Of a DNA stretch of 5,805 nt, positions 4,072-5,805 are shown piece after piece. Where the stretch lies: positions 1 to 5,805 of the forward strand of contig JAGQSE010000040.1 in NCBI GenBank assembly GCA_020439725.1, given 5' to 3'. This DNA comes from Acidobacteriota bacterium (GTDB taxonomy: Bacteria > Acidobacteriota > Thermoanaerobaculia > Multivoradales > JAHZIX01). The stretch's first letter is position 1. The number at the start of each line of letters is the position of its first letter. The notes under the pieces were generated by a model that was given only the letters and a program-made list of their open reading frames with translations, was not told the DNA's origin and made no database searches. The translations under genes were made by a program, and so were the position numbers.

Positions 4072-5805
4072 CTAGAGAAAAGAACGGACCTGCGAGGTCT
4101 CGTCCGATCTCAGCTCCCCCTCCCCCACCAAATACGCCTCCTCCACATAATCCCGCACCATCCGATCACTCGAAAACGCCGGGGAGATAGTGACGAGGGC
4201 GTCTTTCATGCGCTCGACCCAGCCGGTGGGGACGCCGCGGTGGTCGCGGTCGTAGTAGAGGGGGGCGATCTCGTGTTCTAGGAGGTCGTAGAAGGTGGTG
4301 ACGTCGGCGCGGTCTTGCTCTTCCTCGCTCTCGTACTCGTTGGGCAGCCCGATGACCCAGCCGTTGTCGCCGTCGTAGCCTTCGGGCCACCAGCCGTCGA
4401 GGACGCTGAAGTTGAGCGCGCCGTTGAGACCCGCCTTCTGGCCGCTGGTGCCGCTCGCCTCGAGGGGACGGCGGGGGTTGTTGAGCCAGACGTCGACGCC
4501 CTGGACGAGCATCGCGCCGATCCGCATGTCGTAGTCCTCGAGGAAGAACACGCGACCGAGGAGCTTCTCGGTGCGGCTGAGCTCGAAGATGCGCTGGATG
4601 AGCTGCTGCCCGGGGATGTCCGCCGGGTGCGCCTTGCCCGCGAAGAGGATCTGTAGCGGCCGTTCGCTGTCAGCGACCAGGGCGCGCAGGCGGTCGAGGT
4701 CCGAGAAGATCAGGTTGGCGCGCTTGTAGGTCGCGAAGCGCCGCGCGAAACCGATGGTCAAGACGTTGGGATCGAAGAGGTGGGCAACGGCGCGGAGCTC
4801 GTCCGGGGAGTCGCCGTGCCGCGCGAACTGCTCGCGGAGCCGCGACCGTGTAAACCGGCCGAGCCGCTCCTTCTGCACCTGGTGCGCCTCCCACACCTCG
4901 TGGTTTGGGGCGTCGTAGAGCTTCTTCCACATTTCCGGCTCGAGCAGGAAGCGCTGCCAGTTCTCACCCAGGTGACGGCGGAACAGATCGCGGATCTCGT
5001 GACCGACCCAGGTCGAGCTGTGCACCCCGTTGGTGATGCCGCGGATCGCCGGCTCGCCGTCAGGGGCGTCGGGGAAGAGGTGCCGCCACATCTCGTCGAC
5101 GACCTCGCCGTTGAGCTGGCTGACGCCGTTGGTGCGGCGGGTCGTGCGGATGCCGAAGGCGGTCAGGTTGAGGTTGCGGTACCCCTGCTTGGGATGGGCG
5201 ACCCCCAGGTCGAGGAGCTGATCGGCGGTCTTGTGCAGGACCTCGCCCCAGGGCTCGAGATAGCGCAGCGCCAGGTCGGCGTCGAATTGCTCGTTGCCTG
5301 CCGGCACCGGCGTGTGGGTGGTGAACACCGATGTCTTGCGCACCTCCGCCAGGGCTTCCGCGAAAGACCGGACACCCCCCGCCATGAACTCGCGCAGGCG
5401 CTCGAGCTGGAGCAACGCGCAATGGCCCTCGTTGAGGTGCCAGACCGTGGGGGCGAGACCGAGAGCGCGGAGCGCCTTGACCCCACCGATGCCGAGAATG
5501 AGCTCCTGGACCAGACGCATCTCGCGGCCACGGACATAGAGGATGTCGGTGATCGGGCGGTCTGCGGGGTCGTTCTCGCGGATGTCGGTATCCAGCAACA
5601 GGACCGGGACGCGCCCCACCTGGGCCACCCAGACCTTCGCTTCGACCTCACGCCCGGGGAGCGGCACCCGGACGCGCAGCTCACGCCCCATGTGGTTCGC
5701 CGCCGGACGCAGCGGCAGGCGTTTGAAGTCGCTCTCCGGATAGGAGTGCTGCTGCAGGCCGGTGGCATCGATGGTCTGGCGGAAGTAGCCGTGGCGGTAG
5801 AGCAG
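4072..5805 (-). CDS. glgP: Alpha-glucan phosphorylase (GT35), C-terminal 577 residues
   Basis: The frame runs off the window edge, so the N-terminal portion is missing; the first visible residues, LLYRHGYFRQ, are internal. The enzyme removes glucose from the non-reducing ends of glycogen or maltodextrin with phosphate, giving glucose 1-phosphate, using pyridoxal phosphate, in the cytoplasm. Numbered from the visible edge, it shows HLNEGH (123-128), TTHTPVPAG (162-170), ITNGVH (257-262), GFARRFATYKR (352-362), FAGKAHPAD (388-396), EDYD (423-426), and the cofactor motif EASGTSGQK (449-457), whose Lys (codon 4435-4437) is the expected Schiff-base residue. These sequences fit the TIGR02094-type branch (Mycobacterium/Thermotoga-like) rather than the E. 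coli GlgP/MalP branch. The ATG at 5691 is internal and is not the start, because conserved residues continue upstream of it. All active-site motifs in view are intact. The gene is convergent with the HTH-TPR gene. Codons 4111-4182 end only in G or T, unlike the C-ending codons before them. Confidence 0.97.
   Translation of the reverse strand: MLYRHGYFRQTIDATGLQQHSYPESDFKRLPLRPAANHMGRELRVRVPLPGREVEAKVWVAQVGRVPVLLLDTDIRENDPADRPITDILYVRGREMRLVQELILGIGGVKALRALGLAPTVWHLNEGHCALLQLERLREFMAGGVRSFAEALAEVRKTSVFTTHTPVPAGNEQFDADLALRYLEPWGEVLHKTADQLLDLGVAHPKQGYRNLNLTAFGIRTTRRTNGVSQLNGEVVDEMWRHLFPDAPDGEPAIRGITNGVHSSTWVGHEIRDLFRRHLGENWQRFLLEPEMWKKLYDAPNHEVWEAHQVQKERLGRFTRSRLREQFARHGDSPDELRAVAHLFDPNVLTIGFARRFATYKRANLIFSDLDRLRALVADSERPLQILFAGKAHPADIPGQQLIQRIFELSRTEKLLGRVFFLEDYDMRIGAMLVQGVDVWLNNPRRPLEASGTSGQKAGLNGALNFSVLDGWWPEGYDGDNGWVIGLPNEYESEEEQDRADVTTFYDLLEHEIAPLYYDRDHRGVPTGWVERMKDALVTISPAFSSDRMVRDYVEEAYLVGEGELRSDETSQVRSFL

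Noticed and set aside
4315..4656. Plus-strand open frame of 113 residues inside glgP
   Set aside because: The opposite strand encodes conserved phosphorylase motifs, including the cofactor-binding Lys; this frame is its antisense shadow.
5689..5691. ATG at 5691 as the start of glgP
   Set aside because: The frame continues to the window edge with conserved phosphorylase residues (LLYRHGYFRQ), so the true start lies outside the window.

Overview
The window suggests a GC-rich, Gram-negative-type bacterium. It contains the end of an Omp85-family outer-membrane barrel protein, and the best-behaved genes use mostly C- or G-ending codons. The 412-residue protein in the middle (an N-terminal helix-turn-helix followed by TPR-like helices) has an architecture I associate with Acidobacteriota, especially Thermoanaerobaculia-like genomes. 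That lineage guess comes from recollection of protein style, not from a marker gene, and is only moderately supported.

Layout. Positions 3-566 (+) hold the C-terminal end of a BamA/TamA-type outer-membrane protein. It is followed 37 nt later by a small VOC-superfamily (glyoxalase-fold) protein at 604-990 (+). A hairpin-rich gap comes next. Two small minus-strand genes then stand about 180 nt apart: a two-helix DUF2892/YgaP-like membrane protein (1197-1430) and a DUF4440/SnoaL-like (NTF2-fold) protein (1610-1999). A 305-nt stretch without a convincing gene (2000-2304) leads to a divergent pair: an unrecognised 92-residue protein on the minus strand (2305-2583) and the HTH-TPR regulator-like protein on the plus strand (2729-3967). 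Their shared 145-nt spacer has an AT-rich island with a perfect 8+8 palindrome, and a long GC hairpin next to the Shine-Dalgarno of the small gene. The last part, 4072-5805 (-), is the C-terminal portion of an alpha-glucan phosphorylase (glgP), convergent with the regulator; its N-terminus lies beyond the window.

How they fit together. The flanks (outer-membrane protein and glycogen/starch phosphorylase) look like core genome. The centre (about 990-4070) looks like accessory material: small single-domain proteins, long gaps and a regulator of unusual codon use. The most interesting unit is the divergent pair 2305-3967 with its palindromic spacer, which looks like a self-contained, possibly autoregulated module of unknown function. 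A second notable signal is a repeated change in wobble-base usage. A C-ending codon stretch switches to a run of exclusively G/T-ending codons at the 3' end of glgP, more weakly at the 3' ends of the VOC and Omp85 genes, and also inside the regulator gene exactly where its HTH domain ends. I saw no tRNA, rRNA, CRISPR array, insertion sequence or integron attC site.
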